From positions 24,894 through 88,893 of the forward strand of contig NZ_MSXW01000018.1 in NCBI RefSeq assembly GCF_001945445.1: a DNA stretch of 64,000 nucleotides. Direction: 5' to 3'. The DNA comes from Pseudomonas sp. PA27(2017) (GTDB taxonomy: Bacteria > Pseudomonadota > Gammaproteobacteria > Pseudomonadales > Pseudomonadaceae). The notes beneath the pieces were generated by a model. It was given only the letters and a program-made list of their open reading frames with translations, was not told the DNA's origin and did not search any database. Positions 17,572-26,434 of the stretch are shown here, one piece after another; positions within the stretch are counted from its first letter, which is position 1; every line of letters starts with the position of its first letter. Position numbers and translations under genes: made by a program.

Positions 17572-19137
17572 TCACTCCTCGAACTGCACCGGGCAGGTCG
17601 CGCCTTCGAGTTTCTGGATTTCCTCGATCACGTGGGGGCGGGCGTGGCGCAGCACCAGCTGGCGGTTCTGCGCCATCAGGCGGCGCGCTTCCAGATGAAG
17701 CATCTCCACGCCGGCGTAGTCGATGAAGTTGATATGCCGGGCGTCCACCACCACCCGCTCGCCGCGGCTGAGTTGCAGCACCTGCTGCACGTAGTGGCAG
17801 GCGCCGAAGAAAATCGAGCCTTCCAGGCGCAGCAGTTCGTCGTCGCCGTCGCGGGTGTATTTGAAGCGCGGCTGCGAGGTGCGCTTGAGGTAGAAGAACA
17901 GCGAAGCCAGCACGCCGGCGTAGATGGCGGTCTGCAGCTCCAGCACCAGGGTGGCGAGCAGGGTCAGCAGCATCACCACGAACTCGGCGCGGCTGACCCG
18001 CAATAACGCGCGCACGCCCTCGACATCCACCAACCCCCAGCAGATCAACAGGATCGCCGCGCCCATGCTGGGCAGGGCGATATGGGCGATCAAGGGCGCG
18101 CAGAATAGCGCGAAGGCGGCCACCAGCAGCGCCGAAAATACCCCGGCCATCGGCGAGGTGGCGCCTGCCTGCAGGTTCAGCGCCGAGCGGGTGAAGGAGC
18201 CGGCTGACAGCGAGCCGGAGAACCATGGGCCGATCATGTTGGACAGGCCCTGGGCGCGCACTTCCTGGTTGGCATCCAGCAGTTGCTGGGAGCGGGCGGC
18301 CAGGGAACGGGCAATGGACAGGCTGGTGACCAGCCCGAGCATGCCGCAGGCGATGGCGGCGGGCAGCAACCCGAGCAGGCTGTTGACCTCGACATGCAGC
18401 AGGGTGAACGGCGGCAGTGAGCCCTCGAAGGCATCGACCAGGCGGATGCCGGCGAAGAAGCCGGGTAGGGCGGCAACCAGCAGACTGCCAGCCACCACGC
18501 CGATCAGTAATGCCGGCAGGCGCGGCCAAAGGCGCCGGCAGAGCAGGCTGACCGCCAGGGTGAAGGCGGCGACCAGCATGGCGTGCCAGTCGGCCTGGCC
18601 CAGATGCTGGCCGAGGTCGAGCAAGGTCGCCACGGCAGTGCGCTGGCTGTCCACGTCGAGGCCCAGCAGGTTGGGTAGTTGGCCAAGGGCGATCACCAGC
18701 GCCGCGCCCAGGGTGAAGCCGAGGATCACCGACGGCGAGACGAAGTTGACCAGGTTGCCGAAGCGCAGTAACCCGAGCAGCCACTGAAACAGCCCGGCGA
18801 GAAAGGTCAGCACCAGCACCAGGGCGACGAATTCGTCGCTGCCCGGCCGGGCCATGGGGCTGACGCTGGTAAACAGGACGATGGAAATGGCTGCCGTCGG
18901 CCCCCCGATCAGGTGCCACGACGAGCCCCACAGGCAGGCGATGATCACCGGCACGATGGCCGCGTAGAGGCCATACTCGGCGGGCAGCCCGGCGATCAGC
19001 GCGTAGGCGATCGATTGCGGCAGGGCGAGAATGGCGCCGCTCAGCCCGACCAACAGGTCCGTGCCCAGGCTGCGTCGGGTGACGGTCGGCCACCAGAGCA
19101 GGAAGGGCAACAGGCTGTAACGGCTGGGTAGGCGCAT
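17572..19137 (-). CDS. SulP family sulfate/anion transporter with STAS domain
   Basis: This 521-residue inner-membrane carrier has the SLC26/SulP fold. The N-terminal sulfate-transporter part shows LSGAILALPQSIAYALIAGLP (TM1 signature), GPTAAISIVLF, LRFGNLVNFVSPSVILGF and SGSLSAGSFTRSALN. The C-terminal STAS domain (about 415-510) includes VVDARHINFIDYAGVEML. The likely substrate is sulfate, but family members also carry bicarbonate, chloride or carboxylates. It sits beside choline-sulfatase genes, where either import of sulfate or export of the sulfate released would make sense (inference). A BIME separates it from choX, so it has its own transcript. Confidence 0.9.
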   Translation of the reverse strand: MRLPSRYSLLPFLLWWPTVTRRSLGTDLLVGLSGAILALPQSIAYALIAGLPAEYGLYAAIVPVIIACLWGSSWHLIGGPTAAISIVLFTSVSPMARPGSDEFVALVLVLTFLAGLFQWLLGLLRFGNLVNFVSPSVILGFTLGAALVIALGQLPNLLGLDVDSQRTAVATLLDLGQHLGQADWHAMLVAAFTLAVSLLCRRLWPRLPALLIGVVAGSLLVAALPGFFAGIRLVDAFEGSLPPFTLLHVEVNSLLGLLPAAIACGMLGLVTSLSIARSLAARSQQLLDANQEVRAQGLSNMIGPWFSGSLSAGSFTRSALNLQAGATSPMAGVFSALLVAAFALFCAPLIAHIALPSMGAAILLICWGLVDVEGVRALLRVSRAEFVVMLLTLLATLVLELQTAIYAGVLASLFFYLKRTSQPRFKYTRDGDDELLRLEGSIFFGACHYVQQVLQLSRGERVVVDARHINFIDYAGVEMLHLEARRLMAQNRQLVLRHARPHVIEEIQKLEGATCPVQFEE

Positions 19138-19260
19138 GCGGTTTTTCGTTAAGTGGTTCGGAGGTGGGGCAGGGTAGCAGAGGTGCTCGTCTTGGTTTTC
19201 CTAGCGTGTTCGAGTACATCGTATAGGGCTTGGAAAGCCAGAAGCAGATACTCAAACCAG

Positions 19261-19355
19261 CCTGTGGGAGCCCCGACCTCGGGGCGAAACGATTGCTGCC
19301 TGACTGCCTATCGGCGGTGCCTGAGCGAATCGCCGCGAGGTCGCGGCTCCTACAG
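19261..19355. repeat. BIME (pair of inverted REP sequences)
   Basis: CCTGTGGGAGCCCCGACC at 19261 and GCGGCTCCTACAG ending at 19355 are inverted REP sequences of the same type as the tandem array at 17.1 kb, with an inner CGAGGTCGCGGC hairpin. It fills most of the 255-base gap between sulP and choX. Confidence 0.85.
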
Positions 19356-19392
19356 TGGATCGCATAATGACCGTTTCCGCCACCTAACGGCC

Positions 19393-20322
19393 CTACAACT
19401 TGGCCTTCACCGCCGCCAGCGCATCGCCGCCCTCGCGGGTGGTCACGCCGTCGAGCCAGCCGTTCAGCACCTCGGGGTTGGCCTTGAGCCAGGCCTTCAC
19501 GGCCTGGTCGTTGCTGGCCTGCTTGCTCAGCACCTGGTCCATGATGGCGTTCTCCATGTCCTGGGTGAACTTCAGGTTGCCGAGCAGCTTGCCGACGTTC
19601 GGGCACTGCGCCGCGTAGCCCTTGCGGGCCAGAGTGTTGACGCTGCCGCTGTCGCCAAAATACTTCTCGCCGCCCTTGAGGTACTTCATGTCGTATTGCA
19701 CGTTCATCGGGTGCGGCGTCCAGCCGAGGAATGCCACGTAGTCGTTGCGCTTCACTGCGCGGCCGACCTGCACCAGCATGGCCTGCTCGCTGGACTCGAC
19801 CAGCTTCCAGTCCTTCAGGCCGAATTCGTTGGCGGCGATGATTTCCTTGATCGACTCGTTGGCCGGCGCGCCGGAGGCGATGCCGTAGATCTTGCGGTCG
19901 AACTTGTCGGCGTGCTTTTCCAGGTCGGCGAAGGTCTTCACGCCGGCGTCATAGGCGTAGGTCGGCACCGCCAGGGTGTACTCGGTGCCGCTGAGGTTCT
20001 CGGCGACTTTATCCACAGCCCCATTGGCGACGAACTTGTCGTAGTTGGCCTGCTGCGCTGGCATCCAGTTGCCGAGGAACACGTCCACCTGGCCCTTTTG
20101 CAGGCCGGCGAAGATGATCGGTACGCCCAGGGTCTGGGTCTTCACGTCATAGCCCAGGCCGTCGAGCACCAGGCTGGCGATGCCATTGGTCACGGCGATG
20201 TCGCTCCAGCCCGGATCGCCGAGCGTCACCGTGGCGCAACTGGCGTCTTCGGCGTGGGCCTGGCTGGCCAAGGTGACGGCCAGGAGCAGGCTGCCCGCAA
20301 CGGCTTTCTTGAACGTTTTCAT
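19393..20322 (-). CDS. choX: Choline ABC transporter substrate-binding protein ChoX
   Basis: This 309-residue periplasmic solute receptor starts at ATG 20322, which gives the signal peptide MKTFKKAVAGSLLLAVTLAS ending QAHAE. The mature protein matches the OpuAC/ProX-type fold: TVTLGDPGWSDIAVTNGIAS, then VDVFLGNWMPAQQANYD and FLGWTPHPMN, with Trp residues available for a cation-pi box around choline. A typical Cys pair is present (DASCAT and AAQCPN). It is encoded 91 bases after the choline-sulfatase stop and on the same strand, so it likely imports choline or choline-O-sulfate for that enzyme. No ChoW permease or ChoV ATPase is adjacent, so it must share a membrane complex encoded elsewhere. 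Confidence 0.9.
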   Translation of the reverse strand: MKTFKKAVAGSLLLAVTLASQAHAEDASCATVTLGDPGWSDIAVTNGIASLVLDGLGYDVKTQTLGVPIIFAGLQKGQVDVFLGNWMPAQQANYDKFVANGAVDKVAENLSGTEYTLAVPTYAYDAGVKTFADLEKHADKFDRKIYGIASGAPANESIKEIIAANEFGLKDWKLVESSEQAMLVQVGRAVKRNDYVAFLGWTPHPMNVQYDMKYLKGGEKYFGDSGSVNTLARKGYAAQCPNVGKLLGNLKFTQDMENAIMDQVLSKQASNDQAVKAWLKANPEVLNGWLDGVTTREGGDALAAVKAKL

Positions 20323-20413
20323 GCCTCTGTCCTTATGTTGGTTTTCGGTTGGGCAGGCTATGCGACGCAAGCGAGCGCGCCAGGTTCCCGCTTTTTGGCC
20401 CCGGCGCGCGACG

Positions 20414-21922
20414 TCACGGTTGGGGAAAGCGGGCGCGGCGCTCCAGGTCGTCGAGGTCGATGTGATTGCGCATGTATTGCTCGCTGGCATCGATCATCGG
20501 CTGGTGGTCCCAGCTCTTCAGGCGGCCCTTGGTCAGTGCCTCGGCGACCAGGCGGCGACGGCGCTGGCTGGCCAGGGTGGCGCCGTGGATGGCGGCCATG
20601 TCCCAGCGGCTGCGCGCCTCGGCGAGAAAGGCGGTGACCTGCTCGCGGTGATCCGGCGAGGCGGCGAGGTTCTCGCGCTCCTGGGGGTCGTTGGCGACGT
20701 TGAACAGCAGCAGCGGGTCTTCCTCGCTGTAGACGAATTTCCATTCGCCGCGGCGAATCATCATCAGCGGGCTGGTGGTACCTTCGGCCATGTATTCGCC
20801 GAGCACTTCATCGTGGCCACCATTGCCCTGCAAGTGCGGCAGCAACGAGCGACCGTCCAGGGCCAGGCCGGCATCTACCTCGCCGCCGGCCAGTTCCACC
20901 AGCGTCGGCAGAAGGTCGACGGTGGACACCGACTGCCTCACCCGATGCGCCGCGAAGCGCGCTGGCGCATGCACCAGCAGCGGCACCCGGGCGGCCATCT
21001 CGAACCAGTGCATCTTGTACCAGAGGCCGCGCTCGCCAAGCATGTCGCCGTGGTCGCCGGAGAACACGATGATGGTGTCGTCGGCCAGCTTGCAGTCCTT
21101 CAACGTCTTGAGCAGCTTGCCGATGTTGTCGTCGATATAGCTGCAGGCGCCGAAGTAGGCGCGCCGTGCGTCGCGGATCTTATGCTCGGGCAGCGGCTTG
21201 TCCCACAGGTCGATCACCTTGAGCAGGCGCTGGGAATGGGGATCCTGTTCGGCCTGGTCGATCACCTGACGGGGCAGGGGGATGTCGTCATCGCTGTAGC
21301 GATTCCAGTATTCCTCGGGGATGGTGTACGGGTCGTGGGGGTGGGTCATCGACACGGTCAGGCAGAACGGCTGGTCGGGCGTCACCCGCACGTGGTCGTA
21401 GAGGTACTGCTGGGCCTTGAACACCACCTCTTCATCGAAGTCGAGCTGATTGGTGCGCACACAGGGGCCGGCCTGCAGCACCGAGGACATGTTGTGGTAC
21501 CAGCTGGCGCGTACCTCGGGTTCGTCCCAATTCACTGCCCAGCCGTAGTCGGCGGGGTAGATATCGCTGGTCAGGCGTTCCTCGTAGCCGTGCAGCTGGT
21601 CCGGGCCGCAGAAGTGCATCTTGCCGGACAGCGCCGTGCGGTAGCCGAGGCGGCGCAGGTAGTGGGCGTAGGTCGGCACGTCGGCGGGGAAGTCGGCGGC
21701 GTTGTCATAGGCGCCGATCTGGCTGGGCAGCTGGCCGCTGACCAGGGTGAAGCGCGACGGCGCGCACAGCGGGCTGTTGCAGTAGGCAGAGTCGAACAGC
21801 ACGCCCTCGGCGGCCAGGCGCTGCAGGTTCGGCACCTTGATCGGTGAGTTGGCGTCGTGCAGGGGTAGCAGCGGCGCGGCCATCTGGTCGGCCATGATGA
21901 AGAGAATGTTGGGGCGTTTCAT
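20414..21922 (-). CDS. betC: Choline-sulfatase BetC
   Basis: The enzyme hydrolyses choline-O-sulfate to choline and sulfate in the cytoplasm, feeding glycine-betaine synthesis and sulfur supply. The product is 502 residues from ATG 21922 (MKRPNILFIMADQM); an ATG five codons upstream has no ribosome site. The type I sulfatase signature is NSPLCAPSRFTLVSG, where Cys would become formylglycine. Metal ligands lie in IMADQM and VFSGDHGDMLGE. SGKMHFCGPDQLHGYEER and the C-terminal tail (WDHQPMIDASEQYMRNH) are typical of BetC. The gene is divergent from its LysR regulator and followed by choX. Confidence 0.95.
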   Translation of the reverse strand: MKRPNILFIMADQMAAPLLPLHDANSPIKVPNLQRLAAEGVLFDSAYCNSPLCAPSRFTLVSGQLPSQIGAYDNAADFPADVPTYAHYLRRLGYRTALSGKMHFCGPDQLHGYEERLTSDIYPADYGWAVNWDEPEVRASWYHNMSSVLQAGPCVRTNQLDFDEEVVFKAQQYLYDHVRVTPDQPFCLTVSMTHPHDPYTIPEEYWNRYSDDDIPLPRQVIDQAEQDPHSQRLLKVIDLWDKPLPEHKIRDARRAYFGACSYIDDNIGKLLKTLKDCKLADDTIIVFSGDHGDMLGERGLWYKMHWFEMAARVPLLVHAPARFAAHRVRQSVSTVDLLPTLVELAGGEVDAGLALDGRSLLPHLQGNGGHDEVLGEYMAEGTTSPLMMIRRGEWKFVYSEEDPLLLFNVANDPQERENLAASPDHREQVTAFLAEARSRWDMAAIHGATLASQRRRRLVAEALTKGRLKSWDHQPMIDASEQYMRNHIDLDDLERRARFPQP

Positions 21923-21956
21923 GGCGGCGTATTCCATATCGTTGTTTTATGCGAAA

Positions 21957-21975
21957 TTGATCAGTCGATGATCAA
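21957..21975. promoter_or_regulatory. 19-base palindrome in the betC-LysR divergent region (candidate operator)
   Basis: TTGATCA and TGATCAA are perfect arms around GTCGA, centred at 21966. The site lies 35 bases before betC and 57 bases before the regulator gene. This is where a LysR-type protein would bind to control both promoters. Confidence 0.6.
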
Positions 21976-22032
21976 GGCTCGATGAACGGGGGTAAACCCG
22001 GATGCAGCACATGGCTCGGATAAGCAGCGCTT

Positions 22033-22986
22033 ATGTTTGAAGCGCTCGAGGGCATATCGCTCGACACGCTGCGGGTGTTCGAGTCGGCCGCGCGGCACCT
22101 GAGTTTCACCGCCGCAGCGGCCGAGCTCGGCAGCACCCAACCGGCAATCAGCCAGCAGATCAAACGGCTGGAGGCGCAATTGGCGACCCGCCTGTTCGAC
22201 CGCGTCTACCGCGGAATCGTGCTGACGGATGCCGGCGAGGCGCTGCTGCCGCCGGTGCAGGAGGGCCTGGCGGCCATGGACGCCGGGCTGACGACGGTTG
22301 CCGGCCGCCAGCAGCACGAGGTGCTGCAGGTGGCGACCGATTTCGCCTTTGCTGCCTACTGGCTGATGCCGCGCCTGCAGCGTTTTCACCAGAGGTACCC
22401 GGACGTGGACGTCAGCCTGGTCACCAGCGAGCGCGACCTGGCCAGCCTGCCGGCGGATATCGACGTGGCCATCTCCTTTGGTGACGGGCGCTTCAAGCAC
22501 GGCGAGCAGCACCTGCTGTTCAGCGAGGAAGTGTTCGCCGTCTGCAGCCCGCTGCTGCTCAAGGATGTCGAGGCCTCTGCGGGTGAGCTGCTGGCGCGCC
22601 TGCCCTTGCTGCACCTGCGCCCGGAAAGCCGCTCGCGCTGGTTCGACTGGAGCGGCCTGTTCCGCGCCCTGGGCATCGCCGAGATGCCCAGCCCCGGCAG
22701 CCTGCGTTTCGACAACTACACGCTGCTGATCCAGGCGGCCATCGCCGGGCGCGGCGTGGCCATCGGCTGGCGGCATCTGGTCGACGAATTGATCGGCCAG
22801 GGCCTGCTGGTGCGGGTCGATTCGCGCTCGGCCACCTCGCGCTTCGGCTATTACGTGGTGCTGCCCGAGCGCAAACGGCGCATTCGCCTGGTGGAGCATT
22901 TCGTCGCCTGGCTGCAGGATGAACTGCAGCGCGAACCCCTGCCGGATCGGCCGGGTGGTATCGACCCCAAAGGACTTGCCCTATGA
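22033..22986 (+). CDS. LysR-type regulator of choline-sulfate utilisation
   Basis: This 317-residue protein has an N-terminal winged helix-turn-helix (about residues 8-67): LRVFESAARHLSFTAAAAEL, then QPAISQQIKRLEAQLATRLF. The effector domain follows (about 95-300). It is transcribed divergently from betC across a 110-base region with a palindrome, the usual place for the betC regulator, and the domain pattern is GcvA-like, as in the choline-sulfate regulator family. Its stop overlaps the start of the next gene (ATGA). The inducer is presumably choline-O-sulfate or choline, an inference from position. Confidence 0.88.
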   Translation: MFEALEGISLDTLRVFESAARHLSFTAAAAELGSTQPAISQQIKRLEAQLATRLFDRVYRGIVLTDAGEALLPPVQEGLAAMDAGLTTVAGRQQHEVLQVATDFAFAAYWLMPRLQRFHQRYPDVDVSLVTSERDLASLPADIDVAISFGDGRFKHGEQHLLFSEEVFAVCSPLLLKDVEASAGELLARLPLLHLRPESRSRWFDWSGLFRALGIAEMPSPGSLRFDNYTLLIQAAIAGRGVAIGWRHLVDELIGQGLLVRVDSRSATSRFGYYVVLPERKRRIRLVEHFVAWLQDELQREPLPDRPGGIDPKGLAL

Positions 22987-23342
22987 GCGAAACCAGAATC
23001 CGCGGCTACCATGCCCACGTGTATTTCGATGCCAGCAGCATCAGCCAGGCCCGGGCGCTGTGCGAAGCGGCCGCCGCCCGCTTCGCGCTGAAGATGGGGC
23101 GCATGCACGAAAAACGGGTCGGCCCGCACCCGCAGTGGAGTTGCCAGCTGGCGATGCGCGCCGAGCTGTTCGGCGAAGTGATTCCCTGGCTGATGCTCCA
23201 CCGTGGCGAGCTGGTGGTACTGGTTCACCCGATTACCGGCGATGACCTGATCGACCACCGCGACCACGCCTTCTGGCTGGGCGCTGCACAGCCCCTGGAT
23301 ATTTCCGTGTTGTCGGGCGGGCCGGTGACCTTCGAGCTCTGA
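22983..23342 (+). CDS. DOPA 4,5-dioxygenase family protein
   Basis: This 119-residue protein belongs to the small extradiol-dioxygenase-like family typified by fungal DOPA 4,5-dioxygenase. It begins IRGYHAHVYFDASS, where the HAH pair is the conserved metal-binding start. GPHPQWSCQLAM and LVVLVHPITGDDLIDHRDHAFWLG provide further His residues. The gene overlaps the preceding LysR stop by four bases, so the two are co-translated. Bacterial members are common but their substrates are mostly unknown. Any role in choline-sulfate metabolism is unproven. Confidence 0.85.
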   Translation: MSETRIRGYHAHVYFDASSISQARALCEAAAARFALKMGRMHEKRVGPHPQWSCQLAMRAELFGEVIPWLMLHRGELVVLVHPITGDDLIDHRDHAFWLGAAQPLDISVLSGGPVTFEL

Positions 23343-23396
23343 CGCCCAGGCCCGGGCAAGGTATGATCCGCGGCTGATTTTCCGAGAGCCCGCGCC

Positions 23397-24260
23397 ATGC
23401 CTTACCTGCTCGCCGTCACCGTCCTCTGGGCGTTTTCCTTCAGCCTGATCGGCGAATACCTGGCCGGTCGGGTGGACAGCGACTTCGCCGTGCTGGCGCG
23501 GGTGGCGGTTGCAGCGCTGGTGTTCCTTCCGTTCACGCTCTGGCGTGGCCTGCCGCGGCGTTTGTTGGCCGGCTTCTGGCTGGCCGGCGCACTGCAGTTC
23601 GGCGTCACCTACCTGTGCCTGTACCGCAGTTTCCAGGTACTGACGGTACCCGAGGTACTGCTGTTCACCGTGCTCACGCCAATCTACGTGACCCTGCTCG
23701 ACGACGCCCTGGCGCGGCGCTTCAGCCCCTGGGCTCTGGTCGCTGCGCTGGTGGCGGTCGGCGGCGGCGTGGTGATCCGCTTCGAGCGCCTGGAAGGCGA
23801 GTACCTGATCGGCTTCCTGTTGCTGCAATTGGCCAACCTGACCTTCGCCGCGGGCCAGGTGCTATGCCGCCAGTTGCTCATGCGCTACCCGACCGAGCAG
23901 CCATTGCACCGCTTCTTCGGGCATTTCTTTCTCGGTGCGCTGGTACTGGTGGTGCCTTCGTTCCTGCTGTTCGGCAACCCGGACAAACTGCCGAGCACCG
24001 CGCTGCAGTGGGGCATCCTGCTGTGGATGGGCCTTTTCGCCACGGCGCTGGGGCTGTTCTGGTGGGTCAAGGGCAGCGTCAAGGTCGATGCGGGCACCCT
24101 GGCGGTGATGAACGAGTTGCACGTGCCGGCCGGCCTGGTGGTGAACCTGCTGATCTGGAACCGCGACGCCGACCTGCCGCGCCTTGCTATGGGCGGCGCG
24201 ATCATCCTCGCATCGCTGTGGCTCAATCGTCTCGGCAGGCGGCGCCTGGCAACGGCCTGA
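23397..24260 (+). CDS. DMT/EamA family carboxylate-amino acid-amine transporter
   Basis: This 287-residue inner-membrane protein has ten hydrophobic segments in two EamA repeats (about residues 3-130 and 140-280). It starts MPYLLAVTVLWAFSFSLIGEYL, the WAFSFS motif being typical of the family's first helix. The loop LLMRYPTEQPLHRFFGHFF joins the halves. The gene begins 54 bases after the dioxygenase-like gene and may be co-transcribed. Substrates in this family include amino acids, amines and vitamins, and none can be assigned here. Confidence 0.85.
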   Translation: MPYLLAVTVLWAFSFSLIGEYLAGRVDSDFAVLARVAVAALVFLPFTLWRGLPRRLLAGFWLAGALQFGVTYLCLYRSFQVLTVPEVLLFTVLTPIYVTLLDDALARRFSPWALVAALVAVGGGVVIRFERLEGEYLIGFLLLQLANLTFAAGQVLCRQLLMRYPTEQPLHRFFGHFFLGALVLVVPSFLLFGNPDKLPSTALQWGILLWMGLFATALGLFWWVKGSVKVDAGTLAVMNELHVPAGLVVNLLIWNRDADLPRLAMGGAIILASLWLNRLGRRRLATA

Positions 24261-24314
24261 TCCATTTATCGGACAATAGGAACCTGCCTTGACGGGTGCT
24301 AACATCGCACCTTC

Positions 24315-24330
24315 AATTGCGAATGCAATT
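24315..24330. promoter_or_regulatory. Inverted repeat upstream of pbpG (possible operator)
   Basis: AATTGC (24315-24320) and GCAATT (24325-24330) flank GAAT in the AT-rich leader before pbpG. It may be a regulator site or simply promoter DNA. The evidence is only the symmetry and position. Confidence 0.3.
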
Positions 24331-24428
24331 AGCTGTTTTTCAAACCCTATTGCCATTAGGGCATGGACGAAGTTCCTTCACCGGCATGGAGCGCCTTTCC
24401 AGTCATCTCTTGCCTTGTGAATGCCATC

Positions 24429-25334
24429 GTGAATATTCGTCGCCCCTTCGCCAGCCTCGCCCTGGCCTGCCTGTTTCTCGTCGCCCCTCTGGCCTCCGAA
24501 GCCGCCGCTCCCGCCAAGCAGGAGCTGGCCTCCGGCAGCGCCTTGCTGGTCGACCTGACCACCGATAAGGTGCTGTATTCCAGTAACCCCAACATGGTGG
24601 TGCCCATCGCTTCGGTCACCAAACTGATGACCGCCATGGTCACCTTGGACGCCAAGCTGCCGCTCAACGAACAACTGCCGGTAATCATCCGTGACGTGCA
24701 CGACATGCGCGGCGTGTATTCGCGCGTGCGCATCGGCAGCGAGATCAGCCGCCGGGAAATGCTCCTGCTGACCCTGATGTCGTCCGAGAACCGCGCTGCC
24801 TCCAGCCTGGCGCATCATTATCCGGGCGGCGTCACCGCCTTCGTCGCGGCCATGAACGCCAAGGCCCGCGCCCTGGGCATGACCCAGACCCGCTACGTGG
24901 AGCCGACCGGCCTGTCCGAGCACAACGTTTCCACCGCCAACGACCTGGTCAAGCTGCTCAAGGCAACCCGTAGCTACCCGCTGATCGGTGAACTGAGCGC
25001 CACGGGCGAAAAGACCGTGGCCTTCCGCAAGCCCAACTACACCCTGGGCTTTCGCAACACCAACGCCCTGACCCGCAAGGCCGGCTGGGACGTGCAACTG
25101 ACCAAGACCGGCTTCACCAACAGCGCCGGCCACTGCCTGGTGATGCGCACCACCATGGCCGGCAAGCCGGTGGCCTTCGTGGTGCTCGATGCCTTCGGCA
25201 AGTACACCCACATGGCCGATGCTAGCCGCCTGCGCAAGTGGGTGGAAACCGGCAAGGTCACCCCGGTGGCGCCCGCCGCCCTGGCCTACAAGCAGCAGCG
25301 CGCCTCGCAGCGTCAGTTGCAGGCGTCGCAGTAA
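24429..25334 (+). CDS. pbpG: D-alanyl-D-alanine endopeptidase (PBP7/8 type)
   Basis: This periplasmic serine peptidase cleaves D-Ala-meso-DAP cross-links in peptidoglycan. The start is uncertain. GTG at 24429 gives a 301-residue protein with an immediate signal peptide ([20 protein letters not shown], then EAAA). ATG at 24363 is also in frame but would place 22 unusual residues before it. S11-family catalytic motifs are all present: SVTK (SxxK, in [13 protein letters not shown]), SEN (SxN, in LMSSENRAA) and KTG (in [11 protein letters not shown]). There is no C-terminal amphipathic anchor, which agrees with PbpG rather than DacA/C. It is monocistronic. Confidence 0.9.
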   Translation: MNIRRPFASLALACLFLVAPLASEAAAPAKQELASGSALLVDLTTDKVLYSSNPNMVVPIASVTKLMTAMVTLDAKLPLNEQLPVIIRDVHDMRGVYSRVRIGSEISRREMLLLTLMSSENRAASSLAHHYPGGVTAFVAAMNAKARALGMTQTRYVEPTGLSEHNVSTANDLVKLLKATRSYPLIGELSATGEKTVAFRKPNYTLGFRNTNALTRKAGWDVQLTKTGFTNSAGHCLVMRTTMAGKPVAFVVLDAFGKYTHMADASRLRKWVETGKVTPVAPAALAYKQQRASQRQLQASQ

Positions 25335-25344
25335 GTCGAGTTTT

Positions 25345-25372
25345 GGCAGGCGCGAGCGAGTTCGCGCCTGCC
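25345..25372. terminator. Perfect 11-bp hairpin between convergent pbpG and LysR gene
   Basis: GGCAGGCGCGA (25345-25355) and TCGCGCCTGCC (25362-25372) pair around GCGAGT. No T-run follows on either strand, so it is a terminator candidate only by position, 11 bases from each stop. Confidence 0.55.
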
Positions 25373-25382
25373 AGATCGTAGG

Positions 25383-26285
25383 CTAATTCACCTGCCAGCG
25401 TGGATCGGCTGCCAGGCGCTCGGCGATGAAGTCGAGCAGGGTGCGCAGCGCCGGCAGCATCTGTCGGCGCGAGGCGTAGATGGCGTGGATACCCAGCGAC
25501 TGCGGTTGCCAGGCGGGCAGCAGGCGCACCAGGCGCCCGTCTTCCAGCAGCGGTGCGGCAGCGTAGAGTGGTTGCAGGCAGATGCCGCCGCCGTTGATCG
25601 CCGCTTCCAGCAGCACGGCGGTGTCGTTGCTGCTCAGGTTGCCGTCCACCGGCACCTGCAGCGGCCCTTGCTGCCCCGTGAAGTGCCACAGGCTGCGCCC
25701 GAAATAGCTGTAGGTCAGGCAGTTGTGCCCGGCCAGCTCCTGGGGCTGGGCTGGGGTACCGACGCGGGCCAGGTAGGCGGGGGCGGCGCATACCACCGAA
25801 TGGCAGTCGCCTAGGTGGCGAGCGACCTGGTTGGGTTCGAGCTGGTTGGTGATGCGCAGGGCCAGGTCGATGCGTTCCTCGACCAGGTTCACGGCATGGC
25901 TGCCGACCAGCACATCCACCGAGGTTTTCGGATAGCGCGCCAGGTATTCCACCAGCACCGGGCTCAGCCAGGTTTGCGCGAAGGACTGGCTGGTTGCGAT
26001 GCGCAGGTTGCCGCTCGGGCCGTCCGTGGCCTTGATGCCGGTGGCCTGCATCATCTCGGCGGTGTGCAGCATTTCCCGACAGTGCGGCAGCAGTTCGTTG
26101 CCCACCTGGGTCAGGCTCAGCTTGCGCGTGGTGCGATGCAGCAGCCGTGCGCCGACCCAGTCCTCTAGCTCGGCCAAGTAGCGCGAAACCATGGCCCGGG
26201 ACAGATCCAGGTGCTCGGCTGCCGCGGTCTGGCTGCCGCGATCCACCACTTCGACGAAAACGCGGGTTGCCGTGAGTCTGTCCAT
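25383..26285 (-). CDS. LysR family transcriptional regulator
   Basis: The product has 300 residues. The helix-turn-helix (1-60) reads MDRLTATRVFVEVVDRGSQ, then LSRAMVSRYLAELEDWVGARL. The effector-binding domain (about 88-290) carries GNLRIATSQSFAQTWLSPVL and LRITNQLEPN, the CrgA/DsdC-like class that often controls a divergent oxidoreductase. It faces away from the NAD(P)-binding oxidoreductase gene across 149 bases, so that gene is its likely target. The inducer is unknown. Confidence 0.87.
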   Translation of the reverse strand: MDRLTATRVFVEVVDRGSQTAAAEHLDLSRAMVSRYLAELEDWVGARLLHRTTRKLSLTQVGNELLPHCREMLHTAEMMQATGIKATDGPSGNLRIATSQSFAQTWLSPVLVEYLARYPKTSVDVLVGSHAVNLVEERIDLALRITNQLEPNQVARHLGDCHSVVCAAPAYLARVGTPAQPQELAGHNCLTYSYFGRSLWHFTGQQGPLQVPVDGNLSSNDTAVLLEAAINGGGICLQPLYAAAPLLEDGRLVRLLPAWQPQSLGIHAIYASRRQMLPALRTLLDFIAERLAADPRWQVN

Positions 26286-26434
26286 GATTCGCCTGTTTCA
26301 TGCAACTGTGTTGTGGTGATTATGCGGCTTTTTGTGGCGCTGCAGGTGGTTAAGCTCATGGCTCGTCTATCGGCACCAGCGGCAACCGCCGTCGGCTGGC
26401 CGATGCCTACTTGCCTGTCACAGTGGAGCCTCAC

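Noticed and set aside
17543..19606. 687-codon minus-strand frame covering sulP
   Set aside because: It is out of frame with the SulP product, whose membrane helices and STAS domain are clear.
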